Origin: Trachelipus rathkii
Taxonomy: Eukaryota; Arthropoda; Malacostraca; Isopoda; Trachelipodidae
DNA length: 17,086 bases
NCBI GenBank assembly: GCA_015478945.1
Contig: JABUQX010028299.1
Span: forward strand, 15,001 to 32,086
Direction of reading: 5' to 3'
Positions within the stretch are counted from its first letter, which is position 1; every line of letters starts with the position of its first letter. The notes below the pieces were generated by a model that was not told the origin of the DNA, searched no databases, and was given only the letters and a program-made list of their open reading frames with translations. Of this stretch, positions 1-10,025 are shown piece by piece. The position numbers were made by a program, and so were the translations under genes.

Positions 1-985
1 TGAGACCTGGTTGTGTTAAGTCTCCTTGGTTATTTCAATTTATTCTATGGATGGGGTTATGAAAGAAATTAGAGGTGGGTATGGCAGGAATGGTGTTAGA
101 ATGATGGAATTGAGATGAGTGGAGGGTACCCTTCCTATTATATGCGGATGATTTGTTCTGTGTGGTCGAAATCTGAAGGAGTTTGAGAAGATTGGTAGAG
201 AGATTTGCATGGGTGTGTAAATGGAGGGGTTTGAAAATTAAACGTAGATAAAGAGTAAGGTTAGGTGTGAGTGAGGATAGCCCTCAGTGTGAAGTTATGT
301 TAGATGGTGAGCAGCTGGAATAAGTTGTCTGAGTTAAATATTTAGGGTATGTGTTTGGATGAGAAGGGAACGGATGATCCAGAGTGTAGTAGGAAAGTTG
401 TAAATGGCAGGAAGGTGACTGGTGAATTAAATCGTGGTGAATTAAAAGGACTAAGTCTGAGAGTGCCGCTAGGTCTTGCAATGAGGGCTTATGGTTTGGT
501 TACCTGTGGTTTATTGTATAGTAGTGAGCTAATGGTATGGAATAAAATATAGATCTAAAGTTCAATGTGTTCAGATGGACAATCTTAGGGGCTGTTAGGT
601 GTGAGAAGAATTGATAAAATGAGGAAGAACGTATTAGAGAGTTGTGTGGTGTGAAGAAAGGGGTAAACGCAGAGAATAAATGAAAGTATGTTGAGATGGT
701 TTGGTCATATGGAAAGGATGAATGATAGTCGGTTGGTTAGCGATGTATAATCGGTGTTGTTGAACCGACTGGCTGGGAGAACCGAAAGAAAAGTGGATTG
801 AGTCAGTAAAGGAATGTTTTCAGGACGAGAAATGTGAGTTTGGCAGAGGCCGAGAGCAGAAAGGTGCATGATAGGAGAGAATGGCGGGGTGTTGTAACGG
901 GGTATGGTGTGTGGCCCACAATGGGCAAGGGGATTAACCCAACACTTGACGATATACCTATAAGTGAGGATCCGTCCGCGGTCCC
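1..985 (+). pseudogene. Decayed non-LTR retrotransposon reverse transcriptase, C-terminal part
   Basis: This is a remnant of a LINE reverse transcriptase, cut by the left window edge. Frame 3 at positions 3-41 reads RPGCVKSPWLFQF, the conserved block upstream of the catalytic site. Positions 141-152 encode YADD, the catalytic box, followed within seven codons by a stop. Frame 1 at 349-552 stays open for 67 codons and contains LDEKGTDDPECSRKVVNGRK. A third stretch from 673 reads RINESMLRWFGHMERM, and one from 776 reads GEPKEKWIESVKECF. These are the thumb/C-terminal motifs (RWFGH, GRPK.RW) typical of this LINE class. The pieces lie in different frames with many stops, so the copy is dead. The sense strand is strikingly poor in C. 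The LINE clade cannot be fixed from this fragment. Positions 986-1182 may be its 3' tail but show nothing recognisable. Confidence 0.85.
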
Positions 986-1182
986 GTGAAGCTCTAGGGT
1001 GGATTTCTGATTGTTAGCGAGTTCTTACTAATTAAATGTAATAGAGTTGGCGGTAAGTGCTGGGCTTTCTTTTCGACTTTTGTTCCATATTCTCCTACTG
1101 CTTTTCTTTTTGATGCATGTAGAGCACCTTTACTTCCCATCTGGGAACAAAAAATGTCAGAATGAAAGAAGAAGAGAAGAAA

Positions 1183-1337
1183 GATATATATATAAATATA
1201 TAATATTATATATATATATATATATTATTTATATATATATATAATAATATAATATATATATATTATATATATATATATATATTATATATAATATATATAT
1301 ATATATAATATATATATATATATAATATATAATATAA
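1183..1337. repeat. (AT)n microsatellite, interrupted
   Basis: About 155 nt of almost pure A and T in TA runs with TAATATA interruptions. It directly abuts the 3' end of the minus-strand LINE at 1345, so it may have grown from that element's 3' tail (inference). Confidence 0.9.
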
Positions 1338-1649
1338 AGGCCAGAGGCCAAACAAATTTCACTGGAGTTGGAACATTTCAGGAAGGAATGTGAATTTAAA
1401 GGCCGACATGTCTCAATACAATAGAAAAAGGGAGCGTTTTCCAGACTTTATCAGTGGAGTACTTTAAGATTGAGCATAGCAGCTAAATCAACGGTCAGAG
1501 ATTGGACAGAGAAAAGATGGAACTGTGTAGAATGACGATTTCGCGAGAGCCCTCCTCAGAGGAGGAGGTATATGAATGAATAGTTCAGAAGAGCAATACT
1601 CATTGTAATATCGGAAGTAAAAGGAGAGTGGTGCAACAGTTCTACAGGC

Positions 1650-1768
<119 letters not shown>

Positions 1769-2499
1769 AAGCCCAAGACTCCACCTTCTCAAGGCGAACT
1801 GTGTGAGTGTAACCACCCCAGATATCTGACGCATACTCCATACAAGGGCGAATAACATCCTAATAGAGAGAAAGAACTTCTGAAGGTGCCTCAGAACACC
1901 CACCCAAGATCTTAGAAGTTTGTTTAGAAAGAGATGTAATGTGATCCTTCAAGACAGATCACGAGAAAAAGGAACACCACGAATATTAAAGACAGATAAA
2001 GGTTTTCGAAGAGGATGTTATAGATGTGTGAAAGATTGTGAAGAGTAGAAAGATGAAGAAACTGACTTTTTGGGGAATTGAAAACAACTATGTTTTCTTT
2101 TTACCCCAATTAGACATTTGAGAAAGATCAGTGATTAATTGCTTTAGGGCCACACTCCTAGCATCAGTTAATTGCTGTTGGGTGGAGCATCTTTCAAAAT
2201 GAGAGTAGTAAAGAAGGGTGGAGTCATCTGCAAGTTACAAAAAAAAAATCATTAATGAAAAGTAGAAAAAGAGTTAAGGATGGGACAGAACCCTGAGGAA
2301 CACCACTATTAATATGAGGATGACCGGAAAGGAAATCAAAGAAAAAGATAGGTACCAAAGGAAGGAAGTTTAGAAATCAAATCTTTGTGCCAGACTCCAT
2401 CGAATAATGACGCCAGAGCAAAAGATTCACCGAAATTCCGAAGAGTAGATATAAAGTTTATGAGAATTGAAATGTTTCCAAATCTTTCTCTTAAATCCG

Positions 2500-2581
2500 A
2501 TTATTGTTAACTCTGCGACGCGGAGTCCAATGTTCGAATCCCGCTGATGGAGAGTAAAATCTCCTGTGACTCATTCATTTC
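2500..2581 (+). repeat. tRNA-derived SINE fragment (candidate)
   Basis: A polymerase III B-box-like GTTCGAATC lies at 2532-2540. It is preceded by an anticodon-arm-like hairpin: ACTCT (2510-2514) pairs with GGAGT (2522-2526), including one G-T pair, around a 7-nt loop. No convincing A box or acceptor stem is visible, so this is not a functional tRNA. It interrupts the minus-strand LINE between its SKV-like and RKIWKHF-like segments, which suggests an insertion. The loop position before the anticodon is C rather than the normal U. Confidence 0.45.
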
Positions 2582-3049
2582 ACTTTTGAAAGAACGGAGG
2601 TTAAGGCGATAGTTCAAGGGTTTAGAGTCGTCCTCAACCTTCAGTACAGGCTAGATGATCGCACGTTCCCAGCAGGAAGGGAAAGTCGAGGTGGAAAGAC
2701 AGAGACGAAATAATTTACCATGGTAGGGTGCAAGTTGGGAAGCAAAAGCTTTAACTGAAAATCGAGGAAGGAGATAGTAGGACGGAATAGAGTAGGGTTT
2801 GGTGTCGGATAGTCCAAGCACCTGAGTTTCAGTGAGATTAGAATTAGAAGAAGAGAAATGGTGTTCAACAAAGTGCAAATTAGGAAGAAAACCGCGAATG
2901 TTGAAGAAATTTAGGAAAAAGAACTGTGGACCATGGAGAGCAAGCCGATTTCGAAGTCGTGGTGGCACCAGCCTCATCATCTGAGGCCGCCAACAACCAA
3001 GTTGTGATGAGGGAAGGAGTGAACCAGCGGCATTGTTTGGATGCCTCCC

Positions 3050-3050
3050 C

Positions 3051-3103
<53 letters not shown>

Positions 3104-3195
3104 TAAAAAAACAAATATATATTGTATTATATATATATATATAATATAATAATATAATATATACATATTATATATATATATAGAATATATATATA

Positions 3196-3245
<50 letters not shown>
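3050..3245. repeat. (TA)n microsatellite cluster
   Basis: Two long TA runs (about 3052-3099 and 3120-3245) are separated by an A-rich spacer. They begin at the 5' boundary of the minus-strand LINE. Confidence 0.93.
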
Positions 3246-3247
<2 letters not shown>

Positions 3248-3417
3248 ACCTATTTACAAAACTAGCAAACTGGCCAGTTGTCCATAGTGGCAAATTTTAG
3301 TTATTATTAAGATGTTGAAATGATATTTCATACACAAATTTAAAACTAGAAATAAATGCATACTTATTTTGTTTTGCTTTTTGTTTTTGTTTTTTATGAT
3401 TTTTCTTTTTCTTTCAG

Positions 3418-3500
3418 GCAGTTGAATACACACAGCTCTTTACCAGAGCCCTTATTCAAGGAGGGAGTGTACAAAGTTTTTACATCTGAGTAGGACGAAG
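3418..3500 (+). other. Candidate internal exon, gene unknown
   Basis: A long pyrimidine tract ending in CTTTTTCTTTCAG (AG at 3416-3417) is followed 83 nt later by AAG/GTAAGC (GT at 3501-3502), both near consensus. The enclosed 83 nt is compositionally normal in contrast to its AT-rich surroundings. One frame is open for 23 codons and ends in TGA, another reaches TAG, so it could be a terminal coding or untranslated exon, or chance. No partner exon was recognised. Confidence 0.25.
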
Positions 3501-3589
3501 GTAAGCCTGAGAAGAGAATAGCTGAAACTCTCCCACCCAGAGACGCCACCGCAAATTAAGAAAGCCATGATTGTTTCATGTATCTTCTT

Positions 3590-3668
3590 GTATACATACA
3601 TACATACACACATACATACATACATACATACATAACATACATCATACATACATACATATATATATATA

Positions 3669-3708
<40 letters not shown>

Positions 3709-3790
3709 TATATATAATATATATATTTATAATAATAATATATAATATATACGCTATATATATATATTATATATATATATATATAATATA
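3590..3790. repeat. (TACA)n plus (AT)n compound microsatellite
   Basis: Tetranucleotide CATA/TACA repeats at about 3590-3657 pass directly into TA repeats to about 3790, with small interruptions. Confidence 0.93.
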
Positions 3791-3950
3791 ATTTCTAAAT
3801 ACACAAAATAAATGTTTGTAATACGTGATTTTATTTCTTTTTCAGCAAAACAATAAAATAATATTATTAGCAATTTATGAAATAAAGAAAAATTGCGACA
3901 ATAAAACCACAATGGAATTTATTAAAAAGAAAAAAATTATAATTGTGAAA

Positions 3951-4069
3951 CAATATATATATATATAGTATATAGTATAATATATATATATATATTATAT
4001 ATATATTATATATATATATATAATATGATATATATATATATATATTATATAATACTATATATAAATATA

Positions 4070-4100
<31 letters not shown>

Positions 4101-4101
4101 C
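3951..4101. repeat. (AT)n microsatellite
   Basis: About 150 nt of TA runs with ATTATA and GTATAG interruptions. The intervening 3791-3950 is AT-rich with nothing recognisable. Confidence 0.93.
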
Positions 4102-5157
4102 TTAGATTGTACTAGTTTAAAATTAATTACCATCTATTTACAAAATTATATACAATTAAAACTTCATAATTATTTTTATTATTAATATAAATCTTCTTAA
4201 TAATTAATAATAATTATTCTATTAATATATTATTATAATCATAAATATTTTGGTAAAATTAATATAATAATAATTTATAATAATTTATTATTAATTAATA
4301 ATAAATTAATTTAATAATAATATACTTATTATATATAAGCTTATAAAAACATTAATATAAATAATGTAAATATATATTATTTAATTATTTATATAAATAT
4401 TATGATGAATATATTTAATTAATTATCAATATATATAATAGTAATGATTAAATTTATTATTATCAAATATTATAATTATATTATCATTTATATCAAATAA
4501 TATTATCGATTATTATATCATTATTATTATTATTGAAATATGTAATATAGTAATTCAATGTTACCTACGATATTTATGTATTATATTGTTAAATAAATTA
4601 TACCTAATATTATTTTATTACTGTATTAGTAAAATTACTTTTGTTATTTAAAATTTTGAATTTCTATAATTATAAATTATATATTTAATTAATTTAAAAA
4701 AGTCTAAAAATAATAATGAAATAATATAATATTATATATGGTTAATTGTATAATTAAACAGTGATGTATATGAAAAAAAAAAATTATATTTGTGAAAACT
4801 AATAATAATAGTAAAAAAAGAATAAATACAGATTTAATAATAATAATACATAATAATAATTATATATATATAATAATTAATAATTAATATTGTATTTTAA
4901 TAATTGATACTAATTAGTCATAAGAAAATCATAAAATATATCAAGAAAAATTATTGAATAATAATAATGTTAAATAAAATTCACTAAATACACAATACAT
5001 ATAAGATATATTTTATCATTATTTTTATTTAAAATTCTATGAAAAGTATAAATATAAATTCCAGGTCGAGATTAGTATGTAGTATATATATATATTAATA
5101 ATATATATATATATAATTATATATTATTATTATTATAGTTATTATATATATAAGAGA
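4102..5157. repeat. AT-rich low-complexity desert
   Basis: About 1 kb of degenerate TAA/ATT/AT sequence with only scattered G and C. Stops are dense in all frames; no gene, RNA or element was recognised. It ends in a short (AT)n stretch at about 5080-5150. Confidence 0.85.
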
Positions 5158-6600
5158 TTAGGTATAGTAAATTATAAGTAAAGTAAAGGTAATATATTGA
5201 AACAGGGTTTCGACAAGGAGGGATTATTTATTAAAAAAAAAATATAATTTTTTTCATTTGTCTATGAACCGTTGTATACAGTGTAGCTGTTTACATTCTT
5301 ATGTTGAGTATTTATTCAATTGCTCGACTATCGTTGTCATATTTAGTTTGTGTTGACCTTTTAGAAATTTCACTTAGAGAAACGTCCTAATTTTTTTTTT
5401 CACTCATCGTTAAATAAAATATAATTATTAGTTGTAGGCCTGTATAGAAATCAAGTGGATGTAATAGTCATATTCAATCATCAGTTATTTTACACCCACA
5501 TCTGATGACTTAAAATAATTATTATTTGAGCCGTTGAAATCAAAAGTGGTGTAAGTCATTCATTATTTTTACAAATCGGACTTAACATTAAGATTGGATA
5601 GCTCCACTTTCAATCTCTTTTTGTGCTGAAGTGGTTGGTGCAAGTCTAATTCAACTATTCTCAAAATAGTAGAGTATGTGTAGCAGTTGTCAACTGAATG
5701 GCAAGAGCGTTGTGGGCTGTGTTGTGTGAATAACTTCAGAAGTGAAAAAATTATACATTTTTTGTACAATAGCTTCAAAATGCACTTTATTGGTTGGTTG
5801 ATGGTTCTTTTGGAAATGTAACATAAAAATGGCGATATTTTTCCTATCTGTGTGTGATGTGCGTATGTAGTGTGTAAGTCTGAAAATGCAAGAGTTGAAG
5901 TTGTGAGGTGATGGGTAAGGAACTAATATTTAGAAAGATGTGAGATAATAATACAGAATTGAGTTTGAAATTTTTGTAAGAATCATCTGTATTTTTTACG
6001 AGATTTAGATGTGGAGCAAGAAAATCAAAGGATGGAATGGATTGAAGGAAATAGATAAAGAATTATGGTAAAGGAAACAGGAAAAGAATAAAAATAATTT
6101 AACAGAATTGTTGTAATTAAATGAAATGAGTGTGTTGTTGAAGAATTTAAATGATGGGTGTTGGAAGAATGTACTTCTAACAAAATCGTTTGGTTAATGC
6201 TGATTTAAAGAAAAAAAAATGATATTATTGCTATGAATACAGGAAAGATACAGTTCACATAATACAAAATTGCACAAAATAGTTGAAAATGTATTCATTG
6301 TATAATAATAAGCAGTAACAAGTATGAAGAGCTCTAAGATGCAGTGTAGTTATCTTAAAGATTTGAAGCAGTTTATCTAACACTCTTTATGCTCTAAATT
6401 TTAAAGAATTTTAGATAACGAGAAGCGTTGTCATATAGATAGTTTGAAATTGAAAGGTAAAAAGCTTTGAAGCTATGGTAATTATATTATTTTGTAAATT
6501 AGAATTATAAACTATAGCAATTGATGATGAGTATGATGAAAAGGAAATTGCCTGCTCAAAACTAAGCAATATTGATGATGAGTATGAGGAAATCGTAAAA
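5158..6600. other. Unassigned region, partly G-skewed
   Basis: No recognisable gene. A 69-codon minus-strand open frame at 5569-5778 matches no family I know and has no supporting splice or context signal. A hairpin pairs TCATCAG (5478-5484) with CTGATGA (5502-5508). At 5881-6180 the plus strand has 74 G against 12 C, unlike simple AT-rich background, which could reflect a very old decayed element. Confidence 0.5.
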
Positions 6601-6628
6601 ACATCTTTCTAGGATAAGAATGAACAAA

Positions 6629-6678
6629 TGAGAGAGAGAGAGAGGAGAGAGAGGAGAGAGAGAGAGAGAAAGAAGAAG

Positions 6679-6716
<38 letters not shown>

Positions 6717-6724
6717 AGGAGAGG
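6629..6724. repeat. (GA)n microsatellite, imperfect
   Basis: About 95 nt of GA runs interrupted by GGA and AAGAAG triplets. The open frames through it on the minus strand are (Ser-Leu)n artefacts. Confidence 0.95.
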
Positions 6725-7242
6725 GCGAATAGGTAATGGACAGAAAGTACATTTGAGATAGTGTAAAATTGAGCTCGGGAAGATTACTTGCAGCCGTCGT
6801 GATGAGAGCGGTGGTAGCGGAGCCGTGTAAGACACTATGGATACGTAGCAAGAATTTGATTTGAATCAAGGCGGGATGAGAGTGAAAAAAACAAAGAAAC
6901 AAAAGAACAAAGACAAATTTTCAAAACCAATGGAAAGGTGTGGATATCTTCGGGGCAGTTGGAAGAGGTGGAAAGTGAAAGACTAGCGAATATCGTTGGC
7001 CAAGGTGAAGTTGAACTTTATTTTAGAAAGAAAATTAAACTTATATGGAAAGCTTTCCTTCAAGTGAGGAACTAGAAAGATTAATTGTATTGAGAGTTCT
7101 GAACACACTACACAAAAATTCCAATACAATTTTCATGTACTAATATCAGTGTAATAGTAATAATGGGGGAGGAAAGAGGAAAAAAGCCCCCACTGCCTTT
7201 TCTTCCATCAAACTTTTCCCCATTTTATAGCCCATTGTATTT
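6725..7242. other. Unassigned, nothing recognised
   Basis: Mixed-composition sequence without a convincing open frame or element ends. A G run and a C run (TGGGGG and CCCCCA, near 7163-7192) could form a 6-bp hairpin. Confidence 0.4.
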
Positions 7243-7403
7243 CTAATTGGTTGAAATTACAAATTGATTATTATATATGATTATTATTATTATTATGATT
7301 AGTTTTAGTCGGAGGTATTATTATTATGATTATTATTATTATTTATTATTACATTTGATTATTATTATTTTACCTCTGAAATATTTATAATTTCAACTAA
7401 TTG
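7243..7403. repeat. Imperfect inverted repeat filled with (ATT)n
   Basis: The arm CTAATTGGTTGAAATTACAA (7243-7262) is the near-complement of the arm at 7385-7404. A second nested pair is TCGGAGGTA (7309-7317) with TACCTCTGA (7371-7379). The interior is mostly ATT repeats. It could be a small foldback element or a slippage-derived palindrome. Confidence 0.55.
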
Positions 7404-7467
7404 AATTACTAGTTATTATTTATTATTATTTTATTATTTACCATCTCCCACAGCTAAATAGCATCAT

Positions 7468-7599
7468 AATATATATATATATATATATATATACTATATA
7501 TATATATATTATATATATATATATATATCTAAAGTATAATATATATATATATACTATATATATATATATATTATACTATATATATACTATATATATAAT
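7468..7599. repeat. (AT)n microsatellite
   Basis: TA runs with repeated TATACTATA interruptions over about 130 nt. The following 7600-7857 is AT-rich and holds nothing recognisable. Confidence 0.93.
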
Positions 7600-7857
7600 C
7601 AGATGTTAGTAATTGTAGTGAAATATAGTAATAGCAACACCTTGTAATAGTAGATATAAACTCACAGTTTAGAGTTATGACTATTAAATATACATAATTT
7701 ATATACATTATAATCTTAAACCTAAAAAAAACTCTTAATTCTTATTTGTCGAAATATTTTGTCAACCAAATTTGTAATAACTAATTAAAATATAATTTGT
7801 GCTAAAATTGGGTTATTTTTTTGCTGTCGTTGTTTGCCGCGTTCTAGTCTGTGATTA

Positions 7858-8060
7858 TTGCTCTTGTTGTTTGTTGTTGTGTGTTGTTGTTGTTGTTGTT
7901 TTGTTATTGTTATTAATGTTGTTGTTGCTGAGATTAATGTTGTTGCTGAGATTTATGTTGTTGTTGTTGTTGTTGTGATTAATGTTGTTGTTGTTGTTGT
8001 TGTTGTTGTGATTAATGTTGTTGTTGTTGTTGTTGTTGTTGTTAATGCTGTTGTTGTTAT
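7858..8060. repeat. (GTT)n microsatellite with periodic ATTAATGTT units
   Basis: Trinucleotide GTT repeats are broken by recurring GATTAATGTTGTTG blocks, giving a higher-order pattern. On the minus strand it is (AAC)n and lies about 160 nt beyond the emc-like stop codon, so it may be part of, or just past, that gene's 3' UTR. An ATTAAA on the minus strand (8080-8075) is a possible poly(A) signal variant. Confidence 0.9.
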
Positions 8061-8220
8061 AAATTTGTTGTTATTTTAATTGTTGCGTGCGTTCGTTTGT
8101 TTGTGACGTCATGTTGATTGTTGTTGGATATTATTAAATGTTGATCGTTATTGTTGTCGTTGTTGTGAATAAACTGTCGTTGTTGTTGTTTATAGATTGA
8201 TGAAGCACGGGTGTTTTTCT

Positions 8221-8335
8221 TTAACCATTTTCAGCCCCAGCGAAATACGAAGATGATTGAGTGTTGATCAACTGATTTGCTGCACCTCGACCTCTGTTCG
8301 ACTCTCTTCTTGGCTGTTAGGAAAGAAAAAAAAAA
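8221..8335 (-). other. emc: Terminal exon and splice acceptor of the emc-like gene
   Basis: On the minus strand a long pyrimidine tract ends in TTTCTTTCCTAACAG (AG at 8315-8314). The following exon, 8313-8221, read in phase 0 after exon 1, gives 30 residues beginning PRRESNRGRG and ending AGAENG, then TAA. Phase 1 would stop after 15 codons. A short last coding exon after the R.PL segment matches the known Id gene layout. Residue identity in this tail is not diagnostic, so the join is inferred. Confidence 0.65.
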
Positions 8336-10025
8336 GATATAAACAAATAAAGCAAATAAATTGTATAATAAACTAAATTATAAAAGTAGCTAATAAGAAC
8401 AAAGAAAAAAAAAAATGGTTATATATATATAATATATACATATATAATAAATTTAAAAATATAATAAAATAAATGAAAATAATAAATTAAGTTCTGAAAA
8501 TAATGTATTATTTATAATTAAAATATTTCTTTATTGAAAAGTAAAAAATTTACATTTTTTTAATTATTATTAAAAAAAAATAATGTATTAATATATAATA
8601 GAATTTGTCTACATATAATAATAATAATAATCTATATAATAATCAATAAAATAAAATAATAATAATAATATGAATTAATAATAAAATAATATAAAATAAT
8701 AATCAAAATGAATAATATAATAATAATATAATTAATAAATATAATATTATAATAAAAAAACATTTTAGTAATATAAATAATAATAAGTAAAAATAAATAA
8801 ATAATAATAATAATAATATATAATAATATAATATAATAATAATAATATAAAAAATAATGATAATACAATATATTACCAATAATTATATACTTTATTCGAG
8901 ATGTCAATATGAAACAATTATTGGATTAAAAAGTTTCGTTCTAATCTTAGGTTCTAAATATAGACTTTCGTTTCTATATTCGTTATATATATATACATTT
9001 TATTATATATTATTATATATATATATATTACGAATATATTATTTACGTATATATTCGAATATATTATTTACGTATATATTCAAATATATTATTTACGTAT
9101 ATATTCGAATATATTATTTACGTATATTTGCTAGCTAATCCTCAAAACGCTATTGAATTTATTAATTGACCTTCATTGAATTCCGTTGATAAAGTATTTT
9201 ATGTCAGTTCAATTATTATTTTTTATGATATGTTAATAGAAACTGACTACTGAAATGGTTTCCTAATTCATCCAACCATTAAAATGCTTCGGATAGTGCA
9301 AATACTATATGTTATTGACTATTTTATGTTGTCTTAGTACTAAATAGTACCTAATTAGTTATACAATTATTGGTCTATTTATGATTTAATGTGCCATATA
9401 GTTGCATATTTGATTATGGATTTAAAAGTGCTAATAGTACTTAATTTTGAATCTAATTGTGATTTGATAGTTCTAAATAGTACCTTCCTATTGATCAATT
9501 AATTGATTTGACTGTAAACTAAATAGTACCTAATTATTGATTTGGTATATGATCCTACATAAAAACGAATCCTACACACATTCGTAATATAATACATACT
9601 CTTAATAAAGGTGTATTTTCTGGTAGAGGAAGAACTCCTAACGGTTGTCTTTGGGTTAAAGTTTTGTGGAAAGTTTCTGTAGAAGAGTGAAGCTGTTGCT
9701 GGGCAAGAAAATGAAGATCTGTTCCTCTCAGACCAGCTCTTTCTTCAAGAGCCTGTTGGAGGTCGCAGATGTAATCAATGACATGCTGAATTAATTCAAG
9801 ACGGCTTACTTTCCTGTGTTTCGGGCATTTGGGTACGATTTCTTTAAGTTTATCTAAGTAAATACGCATCTCAGATTCGGTTTCACCACCTTCTGCTGTT
9901 GTTGTAGATGGTAATGCTGATGCGGTTAGTGTCGTTGATGCTGATGTTGTTGTCGGTGTTATTTCGTCTTGATTGTGTGGACTGAGGTCTTTGTCGAAAG
10001 AATGCTTACGTAATGGAGAAACCAT
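8221..10025 (-). CDS. emc: Extra macrochaetae / Id-type HLH protein, two exons
   Basis: This is a probable dominant-negative helix-loop-helix regulator. Id/Emc proteins dimerise with bHLH activators in the nucleus and block DNA binding. The model joins exon 1 (10025-9600, 142 codons) and exon 2 (8313-8221, 30 codons plus TAA) into 172 residues. Residues 27-44 are a Thr/Ser/Ala tract. Residues 46-52 (GGETESE) are acidic where a bHLH protein would have its basic region. Helix 1 is about 53-65, the loop contains PKHRK (68-72), and helix 2 carries the family signature HVIDYICDLQ (81-90). RQPLGVL (126-132) resembles the conserved R.PL segment after the HLH of Id proteins. The start ATG has A at -3 and G at +4, with an in-frame stop at 10043-10041. 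The donor GTATGT and a strong acceptor join in phase 0. Emc versus another Id paralogue is not resolved. Confidence 0.85.
8340..9028. repeat. AT/AAT-rich low-complexity part of the emc intron
   Basis: Degenerate TAATAA and AT runs, ending in an (AT)n stretch at about 8983-9028. A less biased island lies at about 8885-8980. Open frames here are Ile/Tyr-rich artefacts of low complexity. Confidence 0.85.
9031..9128. repeat. 25-bp minisatellite, about four copies
   Basis: Copies start at 9031, 9056, 9081 and 9106, exactly 25 bp apart. Each runs from CGAATATATT through ATTTACGTAT to ATATT. The third has CAAAT in place of CGAAT. Each unit holds the palindrome TACGTA, and unit junctions create ATATTCGAATAT. 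It lies in the emc-like intron. Confidence 0.95.
9280..9545. repeat. Degenerate ~45-bp tandem repeat in the emc intron
   Basis: The core CTAAATAGTACCTAATT recurs with changes at 9340, 9431, 9473 and 9519. A weaker copy at about 9395 and possibly one near 9287 fill the gaps, so spacing is about 42-53 bp. Several cores are preceded by ATTGATTTG or TGATTTGA. The array ends about 50 bp from the exon 1 donor. Confidence 0.7.
9594..9599 (-). other. Splice donor of emc-like exon 1
   Basis: AGA/GTATGT on the minus strand, directly after codon 142 (phase 0). Reading through would add 14 residues (VCIILRMCVGFVFM) before a stop, a tail that is intron-like in composition. Confidence 0.7.

Noticed and set aside
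2495..2555. Functional tRNA gene
   Set aside because: B box and an anticodon-like arm are present but no A box, D arm or acceptor stem.
3867..4133. Tyr/Ile-rich open frame
   Set aside because: Translation of (AT)n repeats, as are similar frames at 1047-1244, 2926-3144, 8632-8907 and 8857-9138.
7858..8079. Poly-valine open frame
   Set aside because: Product of (GTT)n simple sequence with no start context or family match.
9031..9128. CRISPR-like array
   Set aside because: Units are directly contiguous 25-bp repeats with no spacers, in a eukaryotic intron.
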